A stretch of DNA of 64,000 bases from Bythopirellula goksoeyrii. Lineage in GTDB: Bacteria; Planctomycetota; Planctomycetia; Pirellulales; Lacipirellulaceae. The stretch spans positions 3,095,827-3,159,826 of the forward strand of contig NZ_CP042913.1 in the NCBI RefSeq assembly GCF_008065115.1, read 5' to 3'. Position 1 is the first letter of the stretch; the number at the start of each line of letters is the position of its first letter. Positions 10,786 to 20,063 of this stretch are shown one piece after another. Under the pieces are notes generated by a model. The model searched no databases, was not told the origin of the DNA, and was given only the letters and a program-made list of their open reading frames with translations. A program made the translations under genes and the position numbers.

Positions 10786-10833
10786 CGCAGCACTTATCAG
10801 CCGTGCTACAGACCCGCAGGCCTCAATACTCCT

Positions 10834-12390
10834 TCAGCTCCAAAACTGCCGATCGAGCATTCGATAGTTGATTGCTTCGCTGATGTGCTCAACACCGATG
10901 TGATCAACACCATCGACGTCGGCTATCGTGCGAGCCACTCGAAGTACTTTGTCGTGCGCGCGAGCCGACAGGCCAAGCTGGTCGACACTCTGCTCCAATA
11001 GCTTTTGACAGGTTGCATCGAGGGGACACACATCTCGCAACTGCCGTGATGTCATTTGAGCATTCGTGCGGGTTGCCGATCCGGTAAACCGATGTAACTG
11101 ACGCTCACGAGCATTGACCACCGCTTGTTTCATCGATCCACTGTCGGTACCGTGGGCTGAAGCCGCCAACTCACCATAAGGCACGGCTGGCACTTCGATA
11201 TGCAGGTCGATGCGGTCCAGCAGTGGGCCGCTGATCTTAGACATGTATCTTTCTATTTGTGGTATCGTGCAGTGGCATTCACGGCGGCGGTCATTGCGAT
11301 ATCCACACGGACAGGGATTCAGGGATGCGACCAGCATGAAATTCGCTGGAAACTCATTCGAACTAAGTGCTCGGCTGATTGAGACCCGGCCATCCTCAAG
11401 CGGCTGGCGGAGGACTTCAAGTGTTTGGCGATGAAATTCAGGAAGCTCGTCGAGAAAGAGGACCCCATTGTGAGCCAAACTGATTTCACCCGGTGTAGGG
11501 ATCGAACCTCCTCCAACAAGCCCGGCGTTGCTAATCGTGTGATGCGGTGCGCGATAGGGGCGCCGCGCCAATAGGGGCTTGCCATTCGGCAGTTTTCCCA
11601 AGGCGCTGTAAATGCGTGTGGTCTCGATGGACTCCTCCGCACTCAATCCTGGCAAGATGCTTGGGACTCGTTTAGCGAGCATGGTCTTTCCTGATCCAGG
11701 AGGACCTACCATTAGGAGATTGTGGTTGCCAGCGGCGGCCAGGGTGATGGCGCGCTTGGCCATCTCCTGTCCGCGAACATCAGCGAAGTCGACATCGTAG
11801 CCACCCAACTCCTGAAATAATTCTTCGAGTCGCGATGGAGTAGGCTCGATGGGAAGTTGGCCAGCGAAAAAGGCAGCAGCTTGTGCAAGAGTATCGACGG
11901 CGACGACTTCGATGTTTTCCACAACAGCAGCCTCGGCAGCGTTGGCAGAGGGAACGACAATGCCGCGGAGTTTGCGACGGTTGTTGAGGTCCATATCCGC
12001 TGAAGCGGACATCGCCATCGAGAGTGCTCCCTTGATGGGGCGAGTCTGTCCGTCCAGTGCCAATTCTCCGGCGACGGCGTATTGCTCGAATAGATCTGAG
12101 TCGAGTTGGCCGCTTGCTGCTAAGAGCCCCAAAGCGATTGGTAAATCGAACGACGCAGCCTGTTTTGGCAATTCTGCTGGGGCGAGATTTATTACAACTC
12201 TGTTCTGCGGTCGCACATAGCCACTGTTGACCAAAGCTCGTTCAATCCGATGGGTGCTTTCCTTGACAGCTGCCTCAGGAAGGCCAACGAGAATAATCTT
12301 AGGCATCGCCGCCGGGGAGACGTCGACCTCCACCTCGACAGGCAAGGCATCAATTCCGAGCAAAGACAGGGTATGCAGTTTAGCTAGCAT
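10834..12390 (-). CDS. YifB/ComM family magnesium chelatase-like AAA ATPase
   Basis: The 518-residue protein has the N-terminal Lon-S5-like domain (about 1-165), an AAA+ module with GPPGSGKTMLAKR near residue 220 and a C-terminal helical domain of the Mg-chelatase type, including the Cys-rich NPCPCGY segment. ComM in other bacteria is a helicase that helps branch migration during natural transformation. That role is known for the family but untested here. The start at 12390 is decided by a strong AAGGAGG at about 12397-12403; the frame is open to 12438. The broken TfoX gene near 40 kb is another competence-family relic in the window. Confidence 0.94.
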   Translation of the reverse strand: MLAKLHTLSLLGIDALPVEVEVDVSPAAMPKIILVGLPEAAVKESTHRIERALVNSGYVRPQNRVVINLAPAELPKQAASFDLPIALGLLAASGQLDSDLFEQYAVAGELALDGQTRPIKGALSMAMSASADMDLNNRRKLRGIVVPSANAAEAAVVENIEVVAVDTLAQAAAFFAGQLPIEPTPSRLEELFQELGGYDVDFADVRGQEMAKRAITLAAAGNHNLLMVGPPGSGKTMLAKRVPSILPGLSAEESIETTRIYSALGKLPNGKPLLARRPYRAPHHTISNAGLVGGGSIPTPGEISLAHNGVLFLDELPEFHRQTLEVLRQPLEDGRVSISRALSSNEFPANFMLVASLNPCPCGYRNDRRRECHCTIPQIERYMSKISGPLLDRIDLHIEVPAVPYGELAASAHGTDSGSMKQAVVNARERQLHRFTGSATRTNAQMTSRQLRDVCPLDATCQKLLEQSVDQLGLSARAHDKVLRVARTIADVDGVDHIGVEHISEAINYRMLDRQFWS

Positions 12391-12655
12391 CGAAGACCTC
12401 CTTTGGTATCCCTTATTGACACATGAACTAATGTTCACTATTTTGGTGGGATATGGGTTTTATCGCAAGTCTTTTTCATTGAATTGGGTAAAATCTTCGA
12501 GAAAGACCCCACTTATCCAACCTCAGGAGGTACGGACCTCAGCTAGCGATCAAGCGGGTCATATTGCCCGTTCGAGAGGTTTTTTCTAGGATCTCCCCGC
12601 TTTCTACCTCATCAGTCATGCCCGATGCTCTGGCCAGACGACGGATTGTGCGCCC

Positions 12656-13186
12656 ATGCAATTAGAAATTGATATCACCTCATGTAGCAGGGTCTGTGCC
12701 GCCACAGATCGGCCTTTGCAGCCTGGTGATGTCTACTTTTCACTATTGCAGTTGGAAGCTAATGAGATGATTCGTAAAGACTTTAGTGCCGAGGCCTGGC
12801 AAGGGGCACCAGACGAGTGCGTGGGCTGGTGGCGGTCGCGAGTGCCTGCGAAGGATGATTCGCAGCCCGTCATGGCTCCGATTGACGTCATGCTCAACTT
12901 ATTTGAAGCCCTCGAGGAAGTTCCCGCCGAAACAGAGTTTCGCTACTTGCTCGGCCTCTTGTTGCTCCGCCGTAAGTCATTGCGCCGTGAGGACTCGATC
13001 CAGGATGATAAGGGACGAGAAGTGCTGGTCCTCCATTGTTCGCGACGTGAAAAGGACTATGAGTTGATCGTCTCCGAACCCTCGCCCGAACAGGCTATGA
13101 AGCTTCAACAGCAAATGTTTGATCTGCTTTACGGCACTCGCGAAGTCACACCGGCAGTACCCGCTTCCCAGCAACGAACCGAGTGA
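12656..13186 (+). CDS. Conserved hypothetical protein with an N-terminal Cys pair
   Basis: The 176-residue product is cytoplasmic by appearance. It begins with a short beta-rich stretch holding CSRVCAATDRPLQPGD, which looks like half of a zinc ribbon or treble clef, and continues with helical, charged sequence. No catalytic motif is visible. The lipoprotein gene follows after 12 bases, so the two are probably an operon. The clear coding character and the operon context make the gene real; function is unknown. Confidence 0.75.
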   Translation: MQLEIDITSCSRVCAATDRPLQPGDVYFSLLQLEANEMIRKDFSAEAWQGAPDECVGWWRSRVPAKDDSQPVMAPIDVMLNLFEALEEVPAETEFRYLLGLLLLRRKSLRREDSIQDDKGREVLVLHCSRREKDYELIVSEPSPEQAMKLQQQMFDLLYGTREVTPAVPASQQRTE

Positions 13187-13198
13187 GGCGGTAGTATC

Positions 13199-14374
13199 AT
13201 GCGACTAGTTTCTTATCTCAGATCTCAAGCGGCGATCGGACTCGTCGGGTTGCTGCTGATTTTCTGTTGTTCAGGGGCAACCTGTTCACGTTCCTTTCGC
13301 AGTCCATTCGCTTCAGTGGGACCGCCAGCACCCGAAGTATTGGTCCCAGGTGCGGCACTGGATCAGGTGATCGCTGCCGTGAATCAGAATGCCTCACGGA
13401 TCCAAAGTTATCAAACGAACAATGCCTCAATCACTGTCCCTGGTATGACGATGTTGCCACAGCTGCGAGGTAATATCGCCGCTGAACGCCCCGATAAGCT
13501 TCGCCTGAAGGCTTCGACAGCAATATCTGGGGAAGAAGTCGACTTGGGTAGCAATGAAGACTTGTTTTGGTTTTGGGTAAAAAGGAATGAGCCACCCGAT
13601 TTGTATTTTGCACGGCATAGCCAATATGTCGGAAGTGCCGCCCAGCAGGTGATGCCCATCGAACCGAGTTGGCTATTGGATGCTCTGGGATTCGCTCAAT
13701 TTGATCCTAACGATTTCCATGAAGGGCCTGTACCCCATGGCAATGGTACTTTGGAAATCCGTTCTGTCATTCAGACTCGGATTGGCACCCTCACGAAAAG
13801 TACCGTGGTGGACGCTCAGCGAGCTTGGGTAATGGCTCAGCATGTCTACGACGCCCAGGGAACCTTGCTAGCCAGTGCGATCGCAAGATCACATCAATAT
13901 TATCCGACAGCGAATGTCTCGCTTCCCCAGAAAGTGGATATTTCCTTGCCTACAGCCCAATTGGCCCTGTCCATCGATGTTGGAACCGTGGCGATCAATC
14001 AAGGACCACTGAATCCTGATCTATGGCAACTGCCAGCTTTGGCAGGCTATCGACAAATCGATTTGGGCACTGCACCTCCGGGAGCTGTGTCGGCAATGGG
14101 AGCCCCTGGCAGCAATGACATCAATACGCTTGCGTCGCCCGAAATCTTTGGAATTGGGCGTCCTTCAGAGGTTGTTCCCTCTCAGTACGGAATCACCCCT
14201 ACGCCTGCTAATAGTGCTTTGCCAACACAGGCTACAACCGGCTCCACGAGTCCCCTTTTGCCGTACAGTCAAACACAGTTCGTAGAGCCTGCCTCAACTG
14301 TGGTGCAGCCTGCGGCGCACTCAATTCAGCAGCAACTCCCTTCCGGCGGGATTCCACTTGGATTGCCTTATTAA
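13199..14374 (+). CDS. Putative outer-membrane lipoprotein, LolA/DUF4292-like form
   Basis: The 391-residue protein has a signal peptide ending in a lipobox-like LLIFCCSGATC (residues about 18-30). The next 230 residues resemble in form the LolA/LolB-like or DUF4292 beta-shell family: an N-terminal helix that begins with VIAAVNQNASRIQSY, followed by strands such as PQLRGNIAAERPDKLRL. The C-terminal 120 residues are rich in Pro, Ser, Thr and Gln and probably disordered. A GAGGCGG ribosome binding site lies before ATG 13199. The family link is by pattern only. Confidence 0.72.
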   Translation: MRLVSYLRSQAAIGLVGLLLIFCCSGATCSRSFRSPFASVGPPAPEVLVPGAALDQVIAAVNQNASRIQSYQTNNASITVPGMTMLPQLRGNIAAERPDKLRLKASTAISGEEVDLGSNEDLFWFWVKRNEPPDLYFARHSQYVGSAAQQVMPIEPSWLLDALGFAQFDPNDFHEGPVPHGNGTLEIRSVIQTRIGTLTKSTVVDAQRAWVMAQHVYDAQGTLLASAIARSHQYYPTANVSLPQKVDISLPTAQLALSIDVGTVAINQGPLNPDLWQLPALAGYRQIDLGTAPPGAVSAMGAPGSNDINTLASPEIFGIGRPSEVVPSQYGITPTPANSALPTQATTGSTSPLLPYSQTQFVEPASTVVQPAAHSIQQQLPSGGIPLGLPY

Positions 14375-14385
14375 TGCCCAAGTGT

Positions 14386-14919
14386 CTAGTGAGAAGTACT
14401 CCAGATCCCTATTCGTGCTCGTCGAGCGCGATTCTGAGCCTCTCTTAGTCGATCTTTCATGGGTTGGCTATAGTCATATGCTAGTTTGGCTTTTGCCAAT
14501 CCAGCAGCTACCAACTCCTCATTGAGCAAGCGTTCGTCATGCCAAACGAATCGTAGTTTCCTCCCATATTGGTCTTCTCTCTCACCATCGATAGTGAAGA
14601 AGAGTTTGCCGCCTGCTTCCTCAACAAACCGTTTCGTGTAGGCAGTCGCCTCGGGGCCCCACGCTTGTACCGGTGTGTTGTCTTTGACGGTTTCGGGAGT
14701 ATCAATACCTTGCAGTCTTACGCGTACTCGATTTCTCTTGAGCAAGAGAGTATCGCCATCCACGACGCGTAGAATCTCTTGCTCACCCTCGTTGTTAGGT
14801 TCCGACGAGGCTGAAGGCAGCAAGTAAGGTTCGAGCCACTTGCTCAACAATGCCAATGCAACCAGTAGAGCAATCCATAGTAGCTGAAGGCGAGGGTCGC
14901 GGCGAATGCGGCCTGGCAT
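14386..14919 (-). CDS. Thermonuclease (SNase) family protein, membrane-anchored or exported
   Basis: The 177-residue protein has an N-terminal membrane segment (about residues 12-32) and then the staphylococcal-nuclease fold. The active-site pattern is VVDGDTLLL, RVRLQGIDTPET, then the Glu/Arg region EREDQYGRKLRFVW. The fold cleaves DNA or RNA with calcium in characterised members. It is convergent with the lipoprotein gene, with 11 bases between. An extracytoplasmic role in nucleic acid degradation is the simplest reading. Confidence 0.9.
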   Translation of the reverse strand: MPGRIRRDPRLQLLWIALLVALALLSKWLEPYLLPSASSEPNNEGEQEILRVVDGDTLLLKRNRVRVRLQGIDTPETVKDNTPVQAWGPEATAYTKRFVEEAGGKLFFTIDGEREDQYGRKLRFVWHDERLLNEELVAAGLAKAKLAYDYSQPMKDRLREAQNRARRARIGIWSTSH

Positions 14920-14965
14920 GGCAAGCTTTCTATACTAGAAAGGTAGCAATTCAGATCACGAAGTC

Positions 14966-15271
14966 TTAGTTCTGACTGAAATCCAATTGCTGCGAGATCG
15001 CCCGACCGAGGGGATTCTTGATGAAACGATTTCGACATTCGCTACAGAGATCAAATCGGACATTTCGATAGACTTCCTCATCGATTTGCCCATCCTGCGC
15101 ATCATCGAGAGATTCGAGAATGTCTTGAATCTCCTGGAGATGGTCGCGATCGTTGTCAGACTCTTCCTCGGCGCTGTCAAGAGCCGCGTACACTTCCATG
15201 CGAACGACATATCGAAGATCGATCTCGGCATCGATACGTTGTTGACAACAATCGCAAGTGTAATGAATCAT
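14966..15271 (-). CDS. Small hypothetical protein with two CxxC pairs
   Basis: The roughly 101-residue protein starts MIHYTCDCCQQRID and has a second pair, FDLCSECRNRF, near residue 80. The two pairs could build one zinc site around an acidic helical centre. The start at 15271 is decided by an AAGAGGAGC ribosome binding site; an in-frame start lies 21 bases upstream. No known enzyme motif is present. It lies between the nuclease gene and a 570-base gap. Confidence 0.75.
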   Translation of the reverse strand: MIHYTCDCCQQRIDAEIDLRYVVRMEVYAALDSAEEESDNDRDHLQEIQDILESLDDAQDGQIDEEVYRNVRFDLCSECRNRFIKNPLGRAISQQLDFSQN

Positions 15272-15844
15272 GTGCTTTGCTCCTCTTAGCAATAAATCCT
15301 ACCGCTCGTCGTTAACGGAACCTTCCCTGTAAATTCATACTAACGACAAGTTCTCGCCGAGGGCAAGACAAATCTTCTCGTTATTTCTCCTCAGAAGTTG
15401 TTCTGGACACATTGCCAGTTTGGATCGGTAATTACTGGGTAGCAAATCGCGTGCCTATGAAGTTTTGCTTAATCTGACTGGTGATGCACCAACCTTGACT
15501 GGAATCTGTGAGCCCTTGAAAGTACAATAGACACAAGATGGCAGGGATTTTTCCTCGCTCATCGAGGTGCCCTGCATAGCGAAGACAGGCGATCCGCCCG
15601 GAGTGGAGAGTCGACCACCCCTCTGGGATCGCGGTCTCTGGGAGCGTGGGGCACAACGGTTGTCTCCCCGATGATTTGTGGCGACTTCCATAGAACTAAT
15701 GTCGAGAGTAGCGTGTCTACTCTTGTCCATGACTCCCCCGATCGAGGGAAATTGCCAAGGAAGAAATATAGATTCACTTAGAGAGATATCCGGAAGCTCT
15801 TGCGTCCGGTTGGCAATTCAAATACAAACCGGAAGGTAGTGTCA
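15272..15844. other. Intergenic gap without a recognisable gene
   Basis: This stretch of about 570 bases has only short overlapping frames without convincing starts or family features. It must hold the promoters of the two divergent flanking genes. No tRNA, no clear structured RNA and no terminator with a T-tract were seen. GGAAGG just before 15845 serves the HNH gene. Confidence 0.5.
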
Positions 15845-16477
15845 ATGTCGACGGTTTCACCTACGGGACTCAACGCGAGTGTTCTTGTTCTAAACCGCCA
15901 GTATATGGCGGTCCATGTGGTCGGTGTGCGAAGGGCATTCGGCCTGCTTCTAAATCAATTGGCTGAAGTAATCCACGTCGAGGATGGTCAGTACGCCAAC
16001 TACGATTTTCATTCCTGGCGTGAGATCAGCGAACTGAAAGCAGACTTCAAGGAACCCCACGACGACTGGATTCGCAGTGTCAATTTTGAAGTGTGCGTCC
16101 CTCGTGTGGTGCGATTGTTGCATTACGATCGGCTTCCCAAACAGCGTGTGCGACTAAACCGCCGCAATATCTTCGCTCGCGACGCGAATGTCTGCCAGTA
16201 TTGCGGAAAGCGATTTCCTACTAATGAGCTGAGCCTCGACCACATTCTACCCACTTGTTTGGGTGGTGGCAGCAGTTGGGAAAATCTGGTTTGTGCTTGC
16301 GTGAAGTGCAATGTCCGCAAAGGAGGAAGAACTCCTAAAAATGCAGGAATGAAGTTGATTCGCAAGCCGGTTATGCCACGACGAAGTCCGATGCTCACGA
16401 TCAAACTGGGCAACCCAAAGTACTCTAGTTGGAAGACCTTTGTTGACTCCGCCTATTGGTCGGTTGACTTGGAGTAG
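15845..16477 (+). CDS. HNH endonuclease family protein
   Basis: The 210-residue protein has a C-terminal HNH module: CQYCGKRF, then LDHILPTCLGGG, then NLVCACVKCNVRKGG (residues about 118-160). This gives the zinc Cys pairs and the catalytic DH. The N-terminal part, beginning LNASVLVLNRQYMAVHVV, is the one seen in free-standing HNH proteins that are widespread in bacteria. Their physiological targets are mostly unknown. The start at 15845 follows a GGAAGG sequence. There is no partner methylase nearby, so it is not an obvious restriction system. Confidence 0.92.
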   Translation: MSTVSPTGLNASVLVLNRQYMAVHVVGVRRAFGLLLNQLAEVIHVEDGQYANYDFHSWREISELKADFKEPHDDWIRSVNFEVCVPRVVRLLHYDRLPKQRVRLNRRNIFARDANVCQYCGKRFPTNELSLDHILPTCLGGGSSWENLVCACVKCNVRKGGRTPKNAGMKLIRKPVMPRRSPMLTIKLGNPKYSSWKTFVDSAYWSVDLE

Positions 16478-16489
16478 TGGCAGCTTCAC

Positions 16490-18094
16490 CTATCTCAGTA
16501 GGAATTCTTTCAGTTGCTCACCGGGGAAGAGGCAATAGCTGTACTCTCTTGAATCGAGTATTTGGGCAATGCTACTTTCTTGCTTAGATTGAGCAATTTC
16601 TTGCTCGAGATGCTGTTTGCGTTCTATGAGCCATTCTTGCAGTTGATAGTTTACGGCAGTTATCTCTTCGTGCCTTGTTGCAGCATTCATTGGGGTCTTA
16701 GCCGTTCTCACCCATTTGTTTTTCGTGTCTACGAGCCGCTTGATTCGAGATTGGTCTTCAGGACCAAATTGCATGTGCTCCAACTGTCGTTCAGGATGAT
16801 ATGTCAGATTGCGTATTTTTTGCCGTATTTCAGGTGCTGAAGGAAGGTCGTGATTAGTGCGTTCGACAGGCAAACGCAAAGTGCCTGAGACCGTGGCATA
16901 GTGAGGTAGCGAGAGACCGAAGAAATCTCGACAAAGTTCGTCCGTCACCTGATCGTATTTTGCTCCGCCAATGCCATGGATAAATACATCTGCCAAGAGC
17001 AATCGAACGAATAGAGTTGTTGTAAGCGCTCGTGTGCGGAGTTTGATTCCACGCGACTCCCACTCCGCCATCATGGAAGATGCTAGATTGGGATCGGAGT
17101 CTAGACTCATCGGGAGCGTTTCATGGAAAGCATGCCGATCTGTTAATTGACATCCACGAGCAGAACTTCGGACAAACAGCGAGCGTCTCACAGGATCAGC
17201 AGTATTCCAAATCCAAAATGGAGATTCAACCCAATCCTCCTTGCTATGAAGATCAGGGACAGGATGAGCACGGTTGCGCAGGCGATGACTGGTTCGATAT
17301 TCTTTAAGTGCACAATTGTAAGCGGTGCGAAAGTCTGCGGCGTGGGCGAACAGATGCAAGGCGAACAGACGGAATGTTTCCGTTTGGCAGAGTTTGCTTT
17401 GAGGAAGTTCCCAAGAGTGCGCCCCCCAAGTATGCTCCAAGCGATGGCGTGCCTGAGAGAAGGCTATTCCCACGTTTGGTTTTGAATTGGAAGCTACTAC
17501 TGTCGGCCACCACTCACGAATCAGCGGATTCCCTACCAAAGGCGAGATTGTGTCAGTAACGCGTTCTCCAAAGGTCTCCCACGCTTGTCGGTCCAATACC
17601 AGTCGTTCTTCGTAAGGCACTTGGGAGGCAAGCTTGTCGAAAGCCACAGACTCGATCATAGGATTTTCTGCTTCCCCAGTAGGAACTCGAATATCTGAAG
17701 AGCGGCAAATATCGCTATCTATTATGAGGCTGATTGCTGTCCCCCCACATGCGTCAGCTAGTCGAGATGCAGAAAATTTCTTGTACCACACTCCGGGGTG
17801 AAATAGCTCTGGCTGATGTCCTGTGACGATCAATGGCCCATCAAGAGACAAGCTAGTTTCCGCGTCAAAATACTGACCTGTGTATGCCTGAGCCGCAGAG
17901 AGGATAGACTTCCTGGCTTTGACAGATAGCTTTGAGAGGGGTATGCCGAACAACCTTATTTCATCAAGTTCAGCAGTCTTACGGCGGCATTTCACCGCTT
18001 CAACGAGAGTTTCCCAAGCCGGCTCACACAATACATGCCCGTTAGCAACAGGAGCGCGAAACCGACGGTAACGCTTCTCGGAGGTCATGAACAT
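16490..18094 (-). CDS. Large protein remotely resembling BshC (cysteine-adding enzyme)
   Basis: The 534-residue protein is not recognised with certainty. Three stretches line up by eye with BshC of bacillithiol synthesis: VTGHQPELFHPGVWYKKFSA (like the GGQQAGLLTGPLY and following Lys), then SLIIDSDICRSSDIRVP (like the WVAGEDHDLDE region), and later FIHGIGGAKYDQVTDEL (like FIAGPGEINYW). A Lys/Glu-rich helical region near residues 440-500 matches the BshC coiled-coil in position. The length is also right, 534 against about 540. It overlaps the glycosyltransferase gene by 10 bases. A distant family member with a different thiol or amine substrate is equally possible. Confidence 0.5.
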   Translation of the reverse strand: MFMTSEKRYRRFRAPVANGHVLCEPAWETLVEAVKCRRKTAELDEIRLFGIPLSKLSVKARKSILSAAQAYTGQYFDAETSLSLDGPLIVTGHQPELFHPGVWYKKFSASRLADACGGTAISLIIDSDICRSSDIRVPTGEAENPMIESVAFDKLASQVPYEERLVLDRQAWETFGERVTDTISPLVGNPLIREWWPTVVASNSKPNVGIAFSQARHRLEHTWGAHSWELPQSKLCQTETFRLFALHLFAHAADFRTAYNCALKEYRTSHRLRNRAHPVPDLHSKEDWVESPFWIWNTADPVRRSLFVRSSARGCQLTDRHAFHETLPMSLDSDPNLASSMMAEWESRGIKLRTRALTTTLFVRLLLADVFIHGIGGAKYDQVTDELCRDFFGLSLPHYATVSGTLRLPVERTNHDLPSAPEIRQKIRNLTYHPERQLEHMQFGPEDQSRIKRLVDTKNKWVRTAKTPMNAATRHEEITAVNYQLQEWLIERKQHLEQEIAQSKQESSIAQILDSREYSYCLFPGEQLKEFLLR

Positions 18095-18879
18095 TTCTGC
18101 AAGATACAGGGCTTGGCTTGTTTGGCCGTAGCATTCGAACCCGAGGCAGTAGCAGTGTCCTTAGCCTGGGCGATCACTTCGCGATAATAATTCAAACGAG
18201 TTTCAGCTGCATCGAGCGGACCACCAAAACTTCGTTCTTCATCTAAATAGATGAGTGGCACGGGAACCTCTGTGATTCTTAGCCCATGCCAGGCAGCCTG
18301 AACCCAAAGCTCGAGCGGCATAGCATAACCTGTTTCGGTTAGCTCTAAGTTAGCGAGAGCGCGGGTTCGATAGGCCTTAAAACCACAGAAGGCGTCAGTT
18401 AGATTGAGGCCCAACTGTTGGTTCAACTCTTTTGTGATTGTGCGATTGATCAATAGCCTGTCACTTGGCACCTGATCCGTTGATGTAGTGGACTCCAAGT
18501 ACCGACTTCCCGAAACGATGTCGGCATTTCGACAAGCGGCCGCAATTTGAGTGATACGTTGAGGTTCGTGTTGCCCATCGCAATCAATGGTGACAACAAA
18601 ATCGTACCGATGGTGAATGGCATAGTCGAAGGCGGACTTGAGGGCTGCACCATATCCTTGGTTTTCGCGATGAACTAGGAGTTGAATATCATCCCTGTCC
18701 TGTAGAATCTCACGAGTACCATCCGTTGAGCCATCGTCGACGACCAGCACATCGGTGGCATACTTGACAACTTCATCAAGTACAGCTGTTACGTGGTTCG
18801 CTTCATTGAAGACCGGCAAGGCAGTAAGAAATCGGCAAGAGGTGCAGTTGACTGAGTGGCTATCGGCAATCTGAATCAT
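18085..18879 (-). CDS. Family 2 glycosyltransferase (dolichyl-phosphate-mannose synthase-like)
   Basis: The 264-residue protein has a GT2 fold: LPVFNEANHV near residue 21, VVDDGSTDGT near residue 47 and TIDCDGQHEP near residue 97, the metal- and nucleotide-binding acids. The C-terminal part, with GYAMPLELWVQA and later VPLIYLDEERSFGG, is typical of enzymes that move a sugar to a polyprenyl phosphate or of similar membrane-associated transferases. No membrane helices follow the catalytic domain. It overlaps the BshC-like gene, so they are probably cotranscribed. The acceptor is unknown. Confidence 0.9.
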   Translation of the reverse strand: MIQIADSHSVNCTSCRFLTALPVFNEANHVTAVLDEVVKYATDVLVVDDGSTDGTREILQDRDDIQLLVHRENQGYGAALKSAFDYAIHHRYDFVVTIDCDGQHEPQRITQIAAACRNADIVSGSRYLESTTSTDQVPSDRLLINRTITKELNQQLGLNLTDAFCGFKAYRTRALANLELTETGYAMPLELWVQAAWHGLRITEVPVPLIYLDEERSFGGPLDAAETRLNYYREVIAQAKDTATASGSNATAKQAKPCILQKCS

Positions 18880-19110
18880 ATTGGACCGTTCTGCCCTGTT
18901 ACGCCCTAATTAGTTCAACTGGTCGAACGAGAGTAACAGTGACTGAGGTGAGGTGATTGGCAGGATTTAGATGGCGTTTTCAAATAGGACATTTCTCCAT
19001 CTCACACATTCTAGATGGGTCAGCAGGAGGGTCAACTTACGAGAAGTGTCGGCCACGCAAATAAAGAGTTTTGTTACCGAAAGACGCCTTACAAATAGCT
19101 GGTAAGTAGC

Positions 19111-19902
19111 TTAAATGGAGCGCAGCGGGTCTTGCTCGCTCTTACTGGCCCAGACGGTGACTTCTGGGACGAGATCACTCAAATAGTCAGCCAGGGAGAT
19201 AAGCCCGAAACGTTCGCTGGCAAAGTGACCGGGAAGAATCAACGCGACCCCGCGAGCTTCGGCTTCCAGGCAAGTGTGGAAATTTGTTTCCCCAGTAATC
19301 AAGCAATCACAATCTAGCTCGATCGCGCGATCGAGAAACGAGCCTCCGCTTCCACAGGCTATGGCGATCCGAGTGACCACTTGCTCATTTTCTCCGACCA
19401 CTTGGAGCTTTTCTAAACCAAGGAAGTTTTTTAGTCGCTCTGCCATATCCAAGAGCGACACCTCTTCGCCGAGTATTCCGCAACGACCTGCACCAATGTC
19501 GGCATCATCGACATCTCTAGGAAATAGTGGGACGATTTCTTGCAGTCCAAGCCCAATCGCAAGATGTTGATTAATGCCAGCCCGCGCAGAATCGAATGCA
19601 GAATGAGCACTATAAACCGCGATTCGGGCAGCGATAAGGTTCAAGAGCAGTCGACCTGCAGTAGAATCCGCAGTGATACTTTTCAAGGAATGAAAGGGAA
19701 GAGGATGGTGGGTCACAATCAGATTCGCGCGGGCTTCGATTGCTTCGGCGACCACGGCAGGAGTGATGGTAAGACAGGTCATTAATCGATCCACCGACCA
19801 AACACGATCTCCTACTAGTAGGCCAACATTATCCCAGTCCTCTGCGAGGGAGAGGGGAGCTATCTGCTCAAGGTATTCGATTACTTTGCCAACGGTAGAC
19901 AT
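19111..19902 (-). CDS. Nif3-like dinuclear metal-centre protein
   Basis: The 263-residue protein belongs to the Nif3/YbgI family. It shows EDWDNVGLLVGD near the start, NLIVTHHPLPFHS with the metal-binding His pair, HSAFD, and a C-terminal TGETNFHTCLEA followed by GHFASERFG. The family forms hexameric rings with two metals per subunit. Roles as GTP cyclohydrolase-like or tRNA-related proteins have been suggested but not settled. The gene stands alone, with gaps of about 160 to 230 bases on both sides. Confidence 0.93.
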   Translation of the reverse strand: MSTVGKVIEYLEQIAPLSLAEDWDNVGLLVGDRVWSVDRLMTCLTITPAVVAEAIEARANLIVTHHPLPFHSLKSITADSTAGRLLLNLIAARIAVYSAHSAFDSARAGINQHLAIGLGLQEIVPLFPRDVDDADIGAGRCGILGEEVSLLDMAERLKNFLGLEKLQVVGENEQVVTRIAIACGSGGSFLDRAIELDCDCLITGETNFHTCLEAEARGVALILPGHFASERFGLISLADYLSDLVPEVTVWASKSEQDPLRSI

Positions 19903-20063
19903 TCAACACACCAGGGTAGTAGGCACACTTCGTATGCCGTAGCCGGCGCAGGAAATGCTTTCATGGATACAGATAGGGCACTCAGAGTGTGCCTATTGTG
20001 TTGCATCGTAGTCGAACATCTGTCCAACTTCAAGGCAGACGTTGCCTCAACTTCGCCGGGCGA

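Noticed and set aside
15559-15777. 72-codon frame and neighbours in the 15.3-15.8 kb gap
   Set aside because: Overlapping short frames on one strand, none with a start signal. No known structured RNA could be recognised either.
15845-16477. Restriction-modification system around the HNH protein
   Set aside because: No methylase or specificity gene is near, and the protein is of the widespread stand-alone HNH type.
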